This document shows, piece after piece, positions 1 to 8,562 of a stretch of DNA of 51,338 nucleotides. The stretch's first letter is position 1. The number at the start of each line of letters is the position of its first letter. The position numbers and the translations under genes are program-made. Origin of the DNA: Eubacteriales bacterium (GTDB lineage Bacteria > Bacillota > Clostridia > Oscillospirales > Oscillospiraceae); the NCBI GenBank assembly GCA_030529655.1, contig JAUMWJ010000011.1, positions 1 through 51,338 of the forward strand, given 5' to 3'. The notes beneath the pieces are model-generated. The model ran no database searches. It worked only from the letters and a program-made list of their open reading frames with translations, and had not been told where the DNA came from.

Positions 1-80
1 GCACATCCGGTTTCCTTTGTCAAGTGCTTTTTTCGCCCTTTTTTCACCTTTTGTGCTTGCCTCGCCGCGACAGCTTCGTT

Positions 81-109
81 AGAATACCACCTTTGCTCTA
101 CCTTGTCAA
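81..109 (-). promoter_or_regulatory. Sigma-A promoter reading out of the left edge
   Basis: On the minus strand TTGACA (104-109) and TATTCT (81-86) are 17 bp apart. A second TTGACA lies at 18-23, and its -10 box would fall just outside the window. Two near-consensus promoters in tandem suggest a strongly expressed gene, possibly an rRNA or tRNA operon, to the left. The identity of that gene cannot be seen. Confidence 0.6.
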
Positions 110-196
110 TGCTTTTTGTGATATTTTTCTGCATTTGTAATCTCTGCCAAAAGCGCTGCTTATAGCTATTCGTGCTTCAGTCGATTCGACCTGTCA

Positions 197-225
197 TTGC
201 ACAATTTGGCACCATATGCTATACT
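197..225 (+). promoter_or_regulatory. Sigma-A promoter of the HAD nucleotidase gene
   Basis: TTGCAC (197-202) and TATACT (220-225) are separated by 17 bp. They lie about 35 bp upstream of the start codon at 260, with AAGGAG at 244-249 as ribosome site. Confidence 0.7.
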
Positions 226-259
226 ATATACACCCTAAGATGTAAGGAGCACATGGACT

Positions 260-943
260 ATGACTCGTTACCCTTACCTGCTTTTAGATGCAGACAATAC
301 CTTATTCCATTTTGACGCTGCTAATCGCAATGCTTTTCACGAGGTCTGCTTGCGCTGTGATATTCCTGACACGGAAGAAAATTTTATACTTTACGAATCC
401 TGCAACAATGCAATGTGGGCTGCTTTTGACCGCGGCGAGTGTACAAAGGATTTTTTAGTCGTCGAACGGTTTCGCCGTTTTTTGGATCAGATGCAACTCG
501 ACCGCGATCCCGTGTTATGCAACCGTATTCATCTGACTGCGCTGGGTCAAAGCACGCTCCTGCTTCCCTATGCAGAGGAGGTATGTCAGACACTCGCCAA
601 AGACCATCAGCTTTATCTCGTTACCAATGCAGTCGCCTCGGTGCAAAAGAGTCGTCTTGCCAAAAGCGCATTGCTTCCGTATATTACGGATGCCTTCATT
701 TCAGAGGAAGCCGGCGCCAGCAAGCCGTCCATCGCTTATTTCGATTACGTATTTGCTCATGTTGACGGTCTGACGAAGGATAACTGCATTGTCATTGGTG
801 ACAGTTTATCCAGCGATATACGCGGTGCCAATAATTACGAACTGGCCTGCTGTTGGTATAATCCCAAGCACCTCGCCAAGCCCGACGATCTGCGTATTGA
901 CTATGAGATCGACGATCTGCGCGAGTTGCTTCATATTGTATAA
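260..943 (+). CDS. yjjG: YjjG/YfnB-family HAD nucleotidase (noncanonical pyrimidine nucleotidase)
   Basis: A 227-residue HAD-superfamily phosphatase. Motif I is LLLDADNTLFHF near residue 8, where the two Asp residues of DxDxT form the phosphoaspartyl nucleophile and acid. The cap follows, then VTNA near residue 120 (motif II), a Lys in ASKPSIAYF (motif III) and GDSLSSDIRGA near 180 (motif IV). This order and length fit the YjjG/YfnB branch, which removes phosphate from nucleoside monophosphates, including damaged pyrimidine nucleotides. ATG is chosen because AAGGAG lies 10 bp upstream. The gene is monocistronic, between its own promoter and a strong terminator. The substrate is inferred from the family. 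Confidence 0.85.
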   Translation: MTRYPYLLLDADNTLFHFDAANRNAFHEVCLRCDIPDTEENFILYESCNNAMWAAFDRGECTKDFLVVERFRRFLDQMQLDRDPVLCNRIHLTALGQSTLLLPYAEEVCQTLAKDHQLYLVTNAVASVQKSRLAKSALLPYITDAFISEEAGASKPSIAYFDYVFAHVDGLTKDNCIVIGDSLSSDIRGANNYELACCWYNPKHLAKPDDLRIDYEIDDLRELLHIV

Positions 944-981
944 AAAAGCAGTGTGACCTTTACAGGTCACACTGCTTTTTT
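944..981. terminator. Bidirectional rho-independent terminator
   Basis: A perfect 11-bp GC-rich stem (GCAGTGTGACC with GGTCACACTGC) has a 6-base loop and is flanked by A and T runs on both sides. It serves the plus-strand nucleotidase and the converging penicillin-binding protein gene. Confidence 0.9.
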
Positions 982-1046
982 CACATCATTTAAAGTAATT
1001 GGCAGCGTAAGCTCACGCTTACTATCCGTCATTCCCGATTGAATGA

Positions 1047-3539
1047 TTAACCCTTGTTGGGATCTGCCGGGCCTGTCGCGTCCGGTTTTGCGGGCACAAC
1101 CGACTGCTCTGGGAGCAGCGGTGACGCCGCTTTATGCTTCGGGCAAACATCGTCCTTAGAAGCCGTGGCAAGCAGATACTCGTGATCGGGTGCCTTAATA
1201 TTCTTCAGAATCGGGCGATCTAAATCCAGCAGTGCTACTTCCTTCACCTTATCCTTGGGGCAGTATTGGGTAGCAACATGTTTGCCTTCCGTGCAGTAGG
1301 AAACAACCTTATGCACATTGCAGGTTTCTTTGGGTGCCGTATCGGCTGCCACCTCTACGGTGCGCAGGTGGCTGCCGCGAGGATCTTTTGCACAGGCGTC
1401 TGTCGCCAGAAGACCGCTTTCAGCGCACACCGTCACTTTTGTCAGGCCGGAATTGCAGCTATGGAATCCCGTGTCTTTTAAGTCGGCATGGATCCGCTTC
1501 ATCACTTCTTTCCACAACACAGCCGAGCCGTTACCAAAGGAATAAGACATCTCCTCATTAGATTCATAGCCGGTCCAAACAGCCGCGCAGTAATAGGGAG
1601 AAAAGCCCACGAAATAACGGTCCTGATTGATCTCTGTGGTACCGGTCTTACCGGCAATCGTCATGCCGGGGAAATACGCCTCACCGCCCGTACCGCCGGA
1701 AATAACGGTTTTAAGCATATTTCGCATCAAATAGGCGGTGGTCTCCTTCATGGCCACATTGGATTTACTTTTATTTTCTATGATGACATTCCCGTTGGCA
1801 TCTTCCACCTTAATAAAGGTACGAGGTTTGGTATAGATGCCGTCGTTCACGAATGCCGCATACGCCGCAGCCATCTCCTCGGTTGTCACGCCGTATTCAA
1901 GTCCGCCCAAGGCCATGTTACCGGCTTGGTTGCCGTCCATATCCGTCAGCGTGGTAAAGCCCAGCTTGTCCTCCATGAAATCGCGGGAAGAATTTGTTCC
2001 ATAAGCGATATTCACGCGCACAGCGCAGGTATTCAAAGACATAGCGATTGCATTTTGCACGGTGGTGATGCCGCCATATCGCCCGCTGGAGTTTTTCGGC
2101 CATGCTCTATCATGCTGCAGCTCCACGGGATAGTCATCTATGGCGGAGGCAGCCGTAATGGTTCCGTTATCCAATGCCGGTGCATAGGTGGAAATCGGCT
2201 TCATAGTGGAACCGCAAGGGCGGGTCGATGTTGCCCAGTTCCAACCGCGATCACGCATTTTGGCGCCGGTACCGCCCACCATCGCCACCACATTACCGGT
2301 ATACGGATCGACTACTGTAATAGCCGCCTGCAAAGGCTGACCTTCAGAGTCGGTATACTTTGCCAGTTCGGTATTTTCAAACACATCCTCACAGATTTCC
2401 TGATATTTCATATTCTGTGCGGTGTAGATCTTATATCCGGAGGTAAACAGGCGATCCTCTGCCTTTTTGGAAGCGGAGTACACCTCGCCGTTTTCGTCCG
2501 GTTCGTCATCCTGAATATTGAATTCTTTTATCAGTGCCTCGATAACATCCTCGATGACCTGATCGGTATAGTAGGAGTTTCCGGCTGTGCTTTCCGCCTT
2601 CTTGATGTCACCCTCTTCCAGATGGTCCTCTGTGTAGTTGCCAAAGCAGGTATAACCGTCGGTAAATACGACTTCCTCGTTCACCGCAGCCTCATATTCC
2701 TCTTTGGAAATCTTGTGCTGATCCAGCATGGCATCGAGCACATCCATCTGACGCCCGCGGTTATTTCCACGGCACCAGTCGCTGCGCAGGGGATCGTACA
2801 TCGACGGGTTGTTGGTAATAGAGACCAAGCTGGCGCATTCCGCAAGTGACAGCTCGCTGACATCCTTGCCAAAATACTTCTGGGAAGCGGTTTGCACACC
2901 GTAGCACGAATTGCCCAGATAAATATTGTTTAAGTACGCTTCCAGGATAATATCCTTGTCGTATTGCTTCTCCAGTTCCAGCGCACGGTAGATCTCCGTG
3001 ATCTTACGCTTCACTGTCACCTGATTATCGTGTGTCAGGTTTTTGATGAGCTGCTGGGTAATGGTTGAGCCGCCCTGTGTGTTGCTGGATGTCAGTGTGC
3101 TGAAGATGGCGCGCATGGTTCCGTGCCAGTCCACGCCGTGATGGGAGTAAAAACGCTTATCTTCGATGGCAACAGCCGCCTTCTGCAAAGCGTCGGGGAT
3201 TTCGTCCAGTTTCGCAGGGATACGGTTTTCGCTGTTCATGAACAGCGTTTGATACATGACCCACTCTCCGCTGTCAGCATCCTGATAATACAGTTCCGTT
3301 GAGCGTTTCGTGTCGTATTCGCTCATATATACTTCGACCTTGCCACGCATTTCCCTGTCGATGTATGCCATAAAGATGCCGACAAATATTGCGGCAGACA
3401 AAACAAGCACCAGCGCAACCGTACCGATAATTTTCCAGGTTCTCTTATGATTTGCACCTGTTTTTTTTGATTTGGCCTGTTGATTGGCGCTCTGTTCATC
3501 AAAGTCTTTCTTTTGACCCCAGCGACGCAGTTTTTTCAT
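1047..3539 (-). CDS. Class A penicillin-binding protein (PBP1A type)
   Basis: An 830-residue bifunctional peptidoglycan synthase. A cytoplasmic basic tail precedes one membrane segment (about 35-58). The GT51 glycosyltransferase shows EDKRFYSHHG with catalytic Glu126 and the QGGSTITQQ motif near 156. The transpeptidase shows STMK (Ser444), SLN (501-503) and KTGTT (631-635). Together they polymerise and cross-link lipid II outside the membrane. The C-terminal 140 residues are unusually Cys-rich (seven or more Cys), suggesting disulfides. An upstream in-frame ATG exists, but the ATG at 3539 has AGGGAGGTG six bases before it and is preferred. Confidence 0.93.
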   Translation of the reverse strand: MKKLRRWGQKKDFDEQSANQQAKSKKTGANHKRTWKIIGTVALVLVLSAAIFVGIFMAYIDREMRGKVEVYMSEYDTKRSTELYYQDADSGEWVMYQTLFMNSENRIPAKLDEIPDALQKAAVAIEDKRFYSHHGVDWHGTMRAIFSTLTSSNTQGGSTITQQLIKNLTHDNQVTVKRKITEIYRALELEKQYDKDIILEAYLNNIYLGNSCYGVQTASQKYFGKDVSELSLAECASLVSITNNPSMYDPLRSDWCRGNNRGRQMDVLDAMLDQHKISKEEYEAAVNEEVVFTDGYTCFGNYTEDHLEEGDIKKAESTAGNSYYTDQVIEDVIEALIKEFNIQDDEPDENGEVYSASKKAEDRLFTSGYKIYTAQNMKYQEICEDVFENTELAKYTDSEGQPLQAAITVVDPYTGNVVAMVGGTGAKMRDRGWNWATSTRPCGSTMKPISTYAPALDNGTITAASAIDDYPVELQHDRAWPKNSSGRYGGITTVQNAIAMSLNTCAVRVNIAYGTNSSRDFMEDKLGFTTLTDMDGNQAGNMALGGLEYGVTTEEMAAAYAAFVNDGIYTKPRTFIKVEDANGNVIIENKSKSNVAMKETTAYLMRNMLKTVISGGTGGEAYFPGMTIAGKTGTTEINQDRYFVGFSPYYCAAVWTGYESNEEMSYSFGNGSAVLWKEVMKRIHADLKDTGFHSCNSGLTKVTVCAESGLLATDACAKDPRGSHLRTVEVAADTAPKETCNVHKVVSYCTEGKHVATQYCPKDKVKEVALLDLDRPILKNIKAPDHEYLLATASKDDVCPKHKAASPLLPEQSVVPAKPDATGPADPNKG

Positions 3540-3753
3540 CACAGGGCACCTCCCTTTCTTTCTTGAATCAATCACTCATTTCCACAGAATGATACATACT
3601 TGCATTTTCTTTACCATTTTATCACATATGTCAAGCTGTAAAAAGGTTCTATTTTCATTTGGTTTGTTATAATATATTAAAAAATCAGGCCAAATAATCA
3701 CACTTTCTTCTTTGATAAGTTCTGCTATTTGCCAAAACCGCAGAATGTTAACC

Positions 3754-3782
3754 TTGCTTTTCACGGGAAAATCCGTTATATT
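3754..3782 (+). promoter_or_regulatory. Sigma-A promoter of the DUF1292 gene
   Basis: TTGCTT (3754-3759) and TATATT (3777-3782) are 17 bp apart. The start codon is 35 bp downstream. Confidence 0.65.
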
Positions 3783-3816
3783 ATAAAACACAAATGACAA
3801 AGGAGGACCTAAAACG

Positions 3817-4113
3817 ATGCAAGACGATTTCGGCCCTGATTTCATCAGTCTGACCGACGAAGACGGTAATGAATTTGAGTTGGAAGTGATAGACGCGCTG
3901 GAGTATAACGGCCAGACATACGTCGCCTGTTTCCCCACATTGGAGGAAGACTCGGAGGAGGCAGATACAGAGGAATACGGCTTGGTAATTCTCAAGTCGG
4001 TGGAGGAAAACGGAGAAACCTACCTTGCCACGCCGGATTCCGAGGAGGAGCTCAATGCTGTCTATGAGCAGTTCATGGAACAGTTAATGGAAGATGAGGG
4101 CGAAAATTCCTAA
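3817..4113 (+). CDS. DUF1292 family protein (YrzB-like)
   Basis: A 98-residue, very acidic soluble protein with the DUF1292 pattern: ISLTDEDGNEFELEVIDALEY, then YVACFP and later YGLVILK. The last 40 residues are rich in Glu. Family members are widespread in Firmicutes, often near yrrK-yrrL, and have no established function. AGGAGG at 3801 precedes the ATG with proper spacing. It has its own promoter and is followed by the structured-RNA region. Confidence 0.85.
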   Translation: MQDDFGPDFISLTDEDGNEFELEVIDALEYNGQTYVACFPTLEEDSEEADTEEYGLVILKSVEENGETYLATPDSEEELNAVYEQFMEQLMEDEGENS

Positions 4114-4143
4114 GCGTTTTTCCCTAAATCCCTTTTCTTCTCC

Positions 4144-4437
4144 CTGAGAATCTGCTACACTAAACATAACCACCGCAACGGTGGCACACTGCGCGGGCGT
4201 GACGGGCCTTTTTTATCCTCACATTTGGTTATAGGGGATGTCGGATCAGTATGCGGTTTGCAGGCCTCCCGGCTGCCGTTTGCGGCTGGATGTTGGAAGC
4301 AGTAAAGCAAGCTGGAGACAACCCACCTGCTTGAGAACGGTGCAGGTTATAACTTGGTCCTCACGACTCGCGGCAGATGTTGTCAGTATGTTGATGGGTG
4401 CCTGTCCGCTGACGAATCGTCGGGCAGGCACTTTTTT
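4144..4437 (+). ncRNA. ssrS: Structured non-coding RNA, candidate 6S RNA (SsrS)
   Basis: This 425-bp gap between two plus-strand genes has no plausible coding region but shows layered pairing. CTGA (4144-4147) and ATCTGC (4150-4155) pair with TCAG (4383-4386) and GCAGAT (4373-4378), like a closing stem interrupted by a bubble. Inside are hairpins CCACCG-CAA-CGGTGG, GCCG-TTTG-CGGC and ACCTGCTTGAGAACGGTGCAGGT. The last resembles the small 3' hairpin of 6S RNAs, and the CGCGGCAGAT after it resembles the 3' closing arm. 6S RNA mimics an open promoter and sequesters the sigma-A holoenzyme. The 5' end is uncertain: a TACACT at 4156-4161 could be a -10 box giving a shorter RNA. tcdA lies nearby; a 6S gene next to yrvM (tcdA) in Bacillus is recalled, not checked. 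Confidence 0.55.
4398..4437 (+). terminator. Terminator of the structured RNA
   Basis: GTGCCTGTCC pairs with GGGCAGGCAC (one G-U), an inner GACG/CGTC extends the helix, and six T follow. Confidence 0.85.
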
Positions 4438-4449
4438 ATGCCTAACCCC

Positions 4450-4478
4450 TTGCGAAAAAACAATATTCCTTGTATAAT
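4450..4478 (+). promoter_or_regulatory. Sigma-A promoter of the foldase gene
   Basis: TTGCGA (4450-4455) and TATAAT (4473-4478) are 17 bp apart, directly after the RNA terminator. The foldase therefore has its own promoter. Confidence 0.8.
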
Positions 4479-4538
4479 GGGTAGGTAATTTTATCAATAA
4501 GGGTACCATGATACCTGTTTTTGAGAGGATGGAACGCA

Positions 4539-6086
4539 ATGAGCGCATCAAGAGAAAAGAAAAATCGTCAAAATCTGGCAGCCAGCGGTGCTGTTGACCC
4601 CAAGGCCGTCCGCAAAGCAGAAGAAGCCGCCAAGCAGCGCAAGAGCAATATTCTTTATGGCTGCATTTTCGGTGTATTTGTATTGGTAGCGGCAGCGTTG
4701 CTGCTGTGGAACTCCGGTGTCTTCCAGCGCAATGCCACCGCCTTGACGGTAGACGGTGAAAAGTATACCGCCGCCGAAGTGGGGTACTACTATTCCTCTG
4801 CCTATAATTCCATTGTCAGTGGTCAGTACGCTTCCTATTACGGTTTGGACAAGGACAAGCCCCTGACTCAGCAGAACATGGGCGATATGGCCAAGATGAT
4901 GCTGGGTGTCAGCGAGGATATGACATGGGATGCCTATTTCAAGGAAACTGCCAAGAAAAACCTGACCAATATCGCAGTGCTTTGCAAGGAAGCCAAGGCG
5001 TCGGATTTCGCCTTTAACGATGAGATGCAGCAGGAGCTGGATGACACAATGGACGCTCTTGCTCAGTATGCCAAGCAGAACGGTATGTCCACCAAGTCCT
5101 ATGTGAAGGCTTTGTTCGGCAAATATATGACCATTCCCACCTTTCAGAAGATGATGAAAGACAGCATTCTCGCTTCCCATTATGAGAAATCTCATGTTGA
5201 TGGTCTGACCTACAGTGACGAAGCCATTGCCAAGTATTACGAGGAAAATAAGACGACCTTTGATGTGGCCGATTACGAGTACATTTACTTCAATGGTACC
5301 GCTTCCTCCACCACTGATGCTGACGGCAATAGCGTTGCCCCCACAGAAGAAGAGAGTGCCGCTGCTGCTGATGCCGCTAAGAAAGCCGCTGACGCTGCCA
5401 AAGCACGCTACCAAAGCGGTGAAAAGTTGAAAGCGATTGCCGAGGATTATGACATCGCCAACTATGCCAATCCCACCGTTTCCACCAATACCGGCGACAC
5501 AGTCAGCACATGGGTCTTTGATAAAGCTCGTCAGGCCGGTGATATGGATCTGCTGCAGGACGGCAATAATTATTATCTGGTGGTATTCCACCAGAGTGGC
5601 CGCAACGAGTATAACACCGTGAATGTCCGCCACATTTTGGTCAAGGTTGACAGCAGTTCTCTGGACAGCAAATCTGAAACCTACGAAGCCGATCTGGCTG
5701 CGCTGAAGGAAACCAAGAAGGCAGAAGCCGATAAGATTCTGCAGGAGTGGAAAGACGGTGCAGCAACGGAGACCTCCTTTGCCGAGCTGGCTGATAAGTA
5801 TTCCGAAGACAGCGCTGCCGGCGGTCTGTACCAGCAGGTATACCACAACATGATGGTAGAGAGCTTCAACGACTGGATCTTTGATGATGCCCGTCAGAGC
5901 GGCGACACCGATGTGGTGGAAACCACCTATGGTTATCATGTGATGTACTTTGTCGGCACGGATCTACCCTACTGGCAGGTGCAGGTAAAGACTGCTATGC
6001 AGAACAAGGATCATAGCGATTGGATGACCTCCCTGAGCGAAAATGTAACGGCAGAGGAAGGCTCCGGCATGAAGTACGTCGGCTAA
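4539..6086 (+). CDS. Membrane-anchored SurA/PrsA-type peptidyl-prolyl isomerase
   Basis: A 515-residue protein with a basic, charged N-terminus, one membrane segment at about 38-60 and an extracytoplasmic remainder. A SurA-like helical N-domain follows. The parvulin (PpiC) domain near residues 360-470 starts NVRHILVKV and contains FAELADKYSEDSAAGG and the terminal GYHVMYF. Such proteins speed folding of exported proteins at the membrane-wall interface. An Ala-rich linker near residue 275 separates the parts. There is no lipobox Cys, so anchoring is by the uncleaved segment rather than by lipid as in PrsA. The ATG at 4539 is preferred over an upstream TTG (4521), which lacks spacing to AGAGGA. 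Confidence 0.85.
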   Translation: MSASREKKNRQNLAASGAVDPKAVRKAEEAAKQRKSNILYGCIFGVFVLVAAALLLWNSGVFQRNATALTVDGEKYTAAEVGYYYSSAYNSIVSGQYASYYGLDKDKPLTQQNMGDMAKMMLGVSEDMTWDAYFKETAKKNLTNIAVLCKEAKASDFAFNDEMQQELDDTMDALAQYAKQNGMSTKSYVKALFGKYMTIPTFQKMMKDSILASHYEKSHVDGLTYSDEAIAKYYEENKTTFDVADYEYIYFNGTASSTTDADGNSVAPTEEESAAAADAAKKAADAAKARYQSGEKLKAIAEDYDIANYANPTVSTNTGDTVSTWVFDKARQAGDMDLLQDGNNYYLVVFHQSGRNEYNTVNVRHILVKVDSSSLDSKSETYEADLAALKETKKAEADKILQEWKDGAATETSFAELADKYSEDSAAGGLYQQVYHNMMVESFNDWIFDDARQSGDTDVVETTYGYHVMYFVGTDLPYWQVQVKTAMQNKDHSDWMTSLSENVTAEEGSGMKYVG

Positions 6087-6100
6087 ACACTCATGTAAGC

Positions 6101-6137
6101 AAAAGGGGCTGATGCCAAAAGCGTCAGCCCCTTTTTT
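6101..6137 (+). terminator. Rho-independent terminator after the foldase gene
   Basis: GGGGCTGA(T)GC pairs with GC(G)TCAGCCCC, followed by six T. tcdA begins 20 bp later, so some read-through or a weak promoter must feed it. Confidence 0.85.
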
Positions 6138-6156
6138 ACGAATTGAGGTGAAGTCC

Positions 6157-6870
6157 ATGAAAGAACAATTTTTGCGAACAGAGATGATACTGGGTGCAGA
6201 TGCGCTCAGCAAGCTGTCGCAGTCCCATGTAGCGGTGGTAGGTCTTGGCGGTGTGGGCAGTTACGCAGCGGAAGCCCTTGTGCGAGCCGGTGTGGGTGAG
6301 CTGACGCTGCTGGATCAGGATACGATCAGCGTATCCAACATCAATCGCCAACTCTATGCGCTTCACTCCACAGTAGGACAGTTCAAAGCAGAAGTAGCCG
6401 CGCAGCGCTGTCTGGACATCAATCCGGAGCTGACCGTCCACACACTCTGTATGACCTACGATGCCGCACATCGGGATGCATTTTTCTCCGCGCGTTATGA
6501 CTATATTGTGGATGCCATTGATCTGGTATCCTGCAAACTGGATCTGATCGAACAAGCCATGTTACAGGGCATTCCCATCATTTCCGCTCTGGGCACAGGC
6601 AACAAGCTGGAACCGCAGCTTTTGGAGGTGACCGACATTGCCAAAACATCGGGCTGTCCCTTGGCGCGTGTCATGCGTAAGGAGCTTCGCAGCCGCGGCA
6701 TCCGCCATCACAAGGTTGTCTTCAGTCCGGAACCGGCGCACGAAACACAGCAGTTAGAAGCTCCCTCACCCGGTCGTCGCAGCGTCCCTGCCAGCGTGCC
6801 CTGGGTTCCGCCTGTAGCAGGTTTTCTGCTGTCCGCTGCCGTTATCCACGATTTAATAGGAGATGTGTAA
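6157..6870 (+). CDS. tcdA: tRNA threonylcarbamoyladenosine dehydratase TcdA
   Basis: A 237-residue ThiF/MoeB/E1-like protein of the YgdL/YrvM branch. The Rossmann ATP-binding loop is VVGLGGVGSYAAEALVRAG near residue 28, followed by LLDQDTISVSNINRQ (adenylate site) and the conserved DAIDLVSCKLDLI. TcdA adenylates the carboxylate of t6A37 in ANN-decoding tRNAs and cyclises it to ct6A. ATG at 6157 is chosen because GAGGTG lies 8 bp upstream; an earlier ATG falls inside the terminator hairpin. The stop at 6870 is four bases before the DUF554 start, indicating co-transcription. Confidence 0.92.
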   Translation: MKEQFLRTEMILGADALSKLSQSHVAVVGLGGVGSYAAEALVRAGVGELTLLDQDTISVSNINRQLYALHSTVGQFKAEVAAQRCLDINPELTVHTLCMTYDAAHRDAFFSARYDYIVDAIDLVSCKLDLIEQAMLQGIPIISALGTGNKLEPQLLEVTDIAKTSGCPLARVMRKELRSRGIRHHKVVFSPEPAHETQQLEAPSPGRRSVPASVPWVPPVAGFLLSAAVIHDLIGDV

Positions 6871-6874
6871 AAAT

Positions 6875-7552
6875 ATGATCTTAACAGGCGCACTTGTTAA
6901 CGGCGCTGCCATTGTTGCAGGCGCATTGGTGGGAATGTTCGGTGGAAAGCTGATGCCGGACCGACTGAAAAAGGCCGTTATGTCTGCCTTAGCGCTTATT
7001 GTCATCGGTATTGCCGTGCCGGGTCTTATGAAAAGCAATCATGCGCTGATTCCGATTTTATCCCTTGTCATCGGCACCGTCATCGGCGAGCTGCTGGATA
7101 TAGACGGTGCGGTGAACCGCCTCGGTGATTTTTTGCAAAAGAAGGTCGGCGGACAGGGCAGCTTTACCCAGGGCTTTGTTACGGGCACATTGGTTTTTGC
7201 TGTAGGTGCCATGGCAGTCATGGGTGCACTGGACAGCGGTATCAAGGGTGATCACTCCGTTTTAATTGCAAAATCCGTTATTGACGGTATTTCTGCAGTG
7301 GTCTTTGCCTCCACCATGGGGCTGGGCGTGGCCTTTTCCGGCATTCCCGTGTTCGTTCTGGAGGGGCTGATCGCTGTGTTGGCATCGGTGGTGGCGCCTT
7401 ATCTCGGTGCAGCCGTTATCGCGGAAATCAGCTTCACCGGTTCGCTGATGATTCTTGCTATCAGCTTTAATATGCTGGGCATAACCAAAATCAAAGTGCT
7501 CAATATGACGCCGGGATTGCTGCTGCCGATCCTGCTGTGTCTTTTTATGTGA
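6875..7552 (+). CDS. DUF554 family membrane protein
   Basis: A 225-residue, very hydrophobic Gly/Ala-rich protein with about six to seven membrane segments. The N-terminus (GALVNGAAIVAGALVGMFGG) and the central TGTLVFAVGAMAVMGALDSG are typical of DUF554 (YdfK/YqgA), presumed transporters of unknown substrate. An ATG at 6863 overlaps the tcdA stop but sits directly against AGGAG; the ATG at 6875 has usable spacing. Function unknown. Confidence 0.85.
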   Translation: MILTGALVNGAAIVAGALVGMFGGKLMPDRLKKAVMSALALIVIGIAVPGLMKSNHALIPILSLVIGTVIGELLDIDGAVNRLGDFLQKKVGGQGSFTQGFVTGTLVFAVGAMAVMGALDSGIKGDHSVLIAKSVIDGISAVVFASTMGLGVAFSGIPVFVLEGLIAVLASVVAPYLGAAVIAEISFTGSLMILAISFNMLGITKIKVLNMTPGLLLPILLCLFM

Positions 7553-7560
7553 ACATAAGG

Positions 7561-7596
7561 AAAATGCGAAGTCCAACAGGACTTCGCATTTTTCTT
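7561..7596. terminator. Bidirectional terminator between DUF554 and FNT genes
   Basis: The stem AATGCGAAGTCC / GGACTTCGCATT has the loop AACA and is flanked by A and T runs. It ends both converging genes. Confidence 0.9.
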
Positions 7597-8353
7597 ATGG
7601 TTTTTTCTTCAAATAGATCATTCGGTAGAACCAACCGATCCCACAGCCGCCGATGATGTTGCCCAGTGTAACAGGCAACATATTTCCTGTCCACATCGTA
7701 TGCGCTGTCAATCCTTCCGCCAGTACATCGTAACGATCAGCGGCAAAAATGCCTGCCGGCAGATAAAACATATTGGCAACGCAGTGCTCAAAACCGCATA
7801 GCACAAAGAGGAACACCGGGAAGAACAAACCCACGATTTTACCGGCCACATCCCTGGCCATCATCGCCATCCATACGGCAAGACATACCAGTATGTTGCA
7901 CAGGATACCGCGTAGGAGTGCCGTGGCAAACGGCAGCGTCGCCTTTGTCACCGCTGTGGCGATCACTGTTTCGTACACACTGTCAAATGTACCGCCCCAA
8001 ACGGTCATAGTGGCAATCAGAATAGCTCCGATCAGATTCCCTGCATAGACGATCAGCCAGTTGCGGAGCATTTGCCGCACGGTGACGGTCTTTTCCAAAA
8101 GCGGCATGATCAGCAGGCAGTTGCCTGTGAAGAGTTCACCGCCGGCAATGATCACCATGGCAAGTCCTGCGGGAAAGATGGCGGCTCCCATGACCTTGTT
8201 CACATACACATTGCCTAAAAGCGCACCCGCACCGGCCAGCGCAATGAACATACCGGCCAGAATCGCCAGCAGTAGTGTCCGAAGCGGTGACAGGCATACT
8301 TTCCCTCTTCCTGTCTCCAAATAGTTCCGTGCTGTCTCCATCGGTGTACCCAT
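7595..8353 (-). CDS. Formate/nitrite transporter (FNT) family channel
   Basis: A 252-residue membrane protein with six segments and internal FNT signatures: LAGMFIALAGAGALLGN near residue 30, GGELFTGNCLLI near 85 and GNIIGGCGIGWFY near the C-terminus. FNT pentamers pass formate, nitrite, hydrosulfide or lactate with protons. In a fermenter, formate export is the likeliest job, but no pfl or nitrite reductase gene is nearby. ATG at 8353 has AGGAGG eight bases upstream; an in-frame ATG further up has no such site. Confidence 0.88.
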   Translation of the reverse strand: MGTPMETARNYLETGRGKVCLSPLRTLLLAILAGMFIALAGAGALLGNVYVNKVMGAAIFPAGLAMVIIAGGELFTGNCLLIMPLLEKTVTVRQMLRNWLIVYAGNLIGAILIATMTVWGGTFDSVYETVIATAVTKATLPFATALLRGILCNILVCLAVWMAMMARDVAGKIVGLFFPVFLFVLCGFEHCVANMFYLPAGIFAADRYDVLAEGLTAHTMWTGNMLPVTLGNIIGGCGIGWFYRMIYLKKKP

Positions 8354-8432
8354 AGCTGTCTCCTCCTGTCTCTCCATTAATCATAGCAAAATTCGACAGG
8401 ATATGCAATTCTTATTTCGCCCATGCTTTATA

Positions 8433-8468
8433 AAAAATCCGGCAATGCGATCGCATTGCCGGATTTTT
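8433..8468 (-). terminator. Terminator closing the SipW/TasA-like operon
   Basis: A nearly perfect palindrome (AAATCCGGCAATGCGA with TCGCATTGCCGGATTT) is flanked by A/T runs. It lies about 95 bp downstream of the last exported-protein gene. Confidence 0.85.
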
Positions 8469-8562
8469 GTGATATTGTCCGTACGAAAACTTCCTCGCTC
8501 AAAACCTGTGTATCCCTTTGGTTACCGTCCAAGCCGTTTTTTCTCAGCACATAAAGTGCGGC

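Noticed and set aside
1488-2849. A 453-codon open frame antisense to the class A PBP
   Set aside because: The PBP frame carries all catalytic motifs; the antisense product has no recognisable domain and no ribosome site.
3576-3995. A 139-codon minus-strand frame upstream of the PBP gene
   Set aside because: It overlaps the well-supported DUF1292 gene and its promoter and has Ser-rich shadow composition.
4548-5939. A 463-codon open frame antisense to the foldase gene
   Set aside because: Ile/Gly-rich shadow translation; the plus strand has a promoter, parvulin motifs and a terminator.
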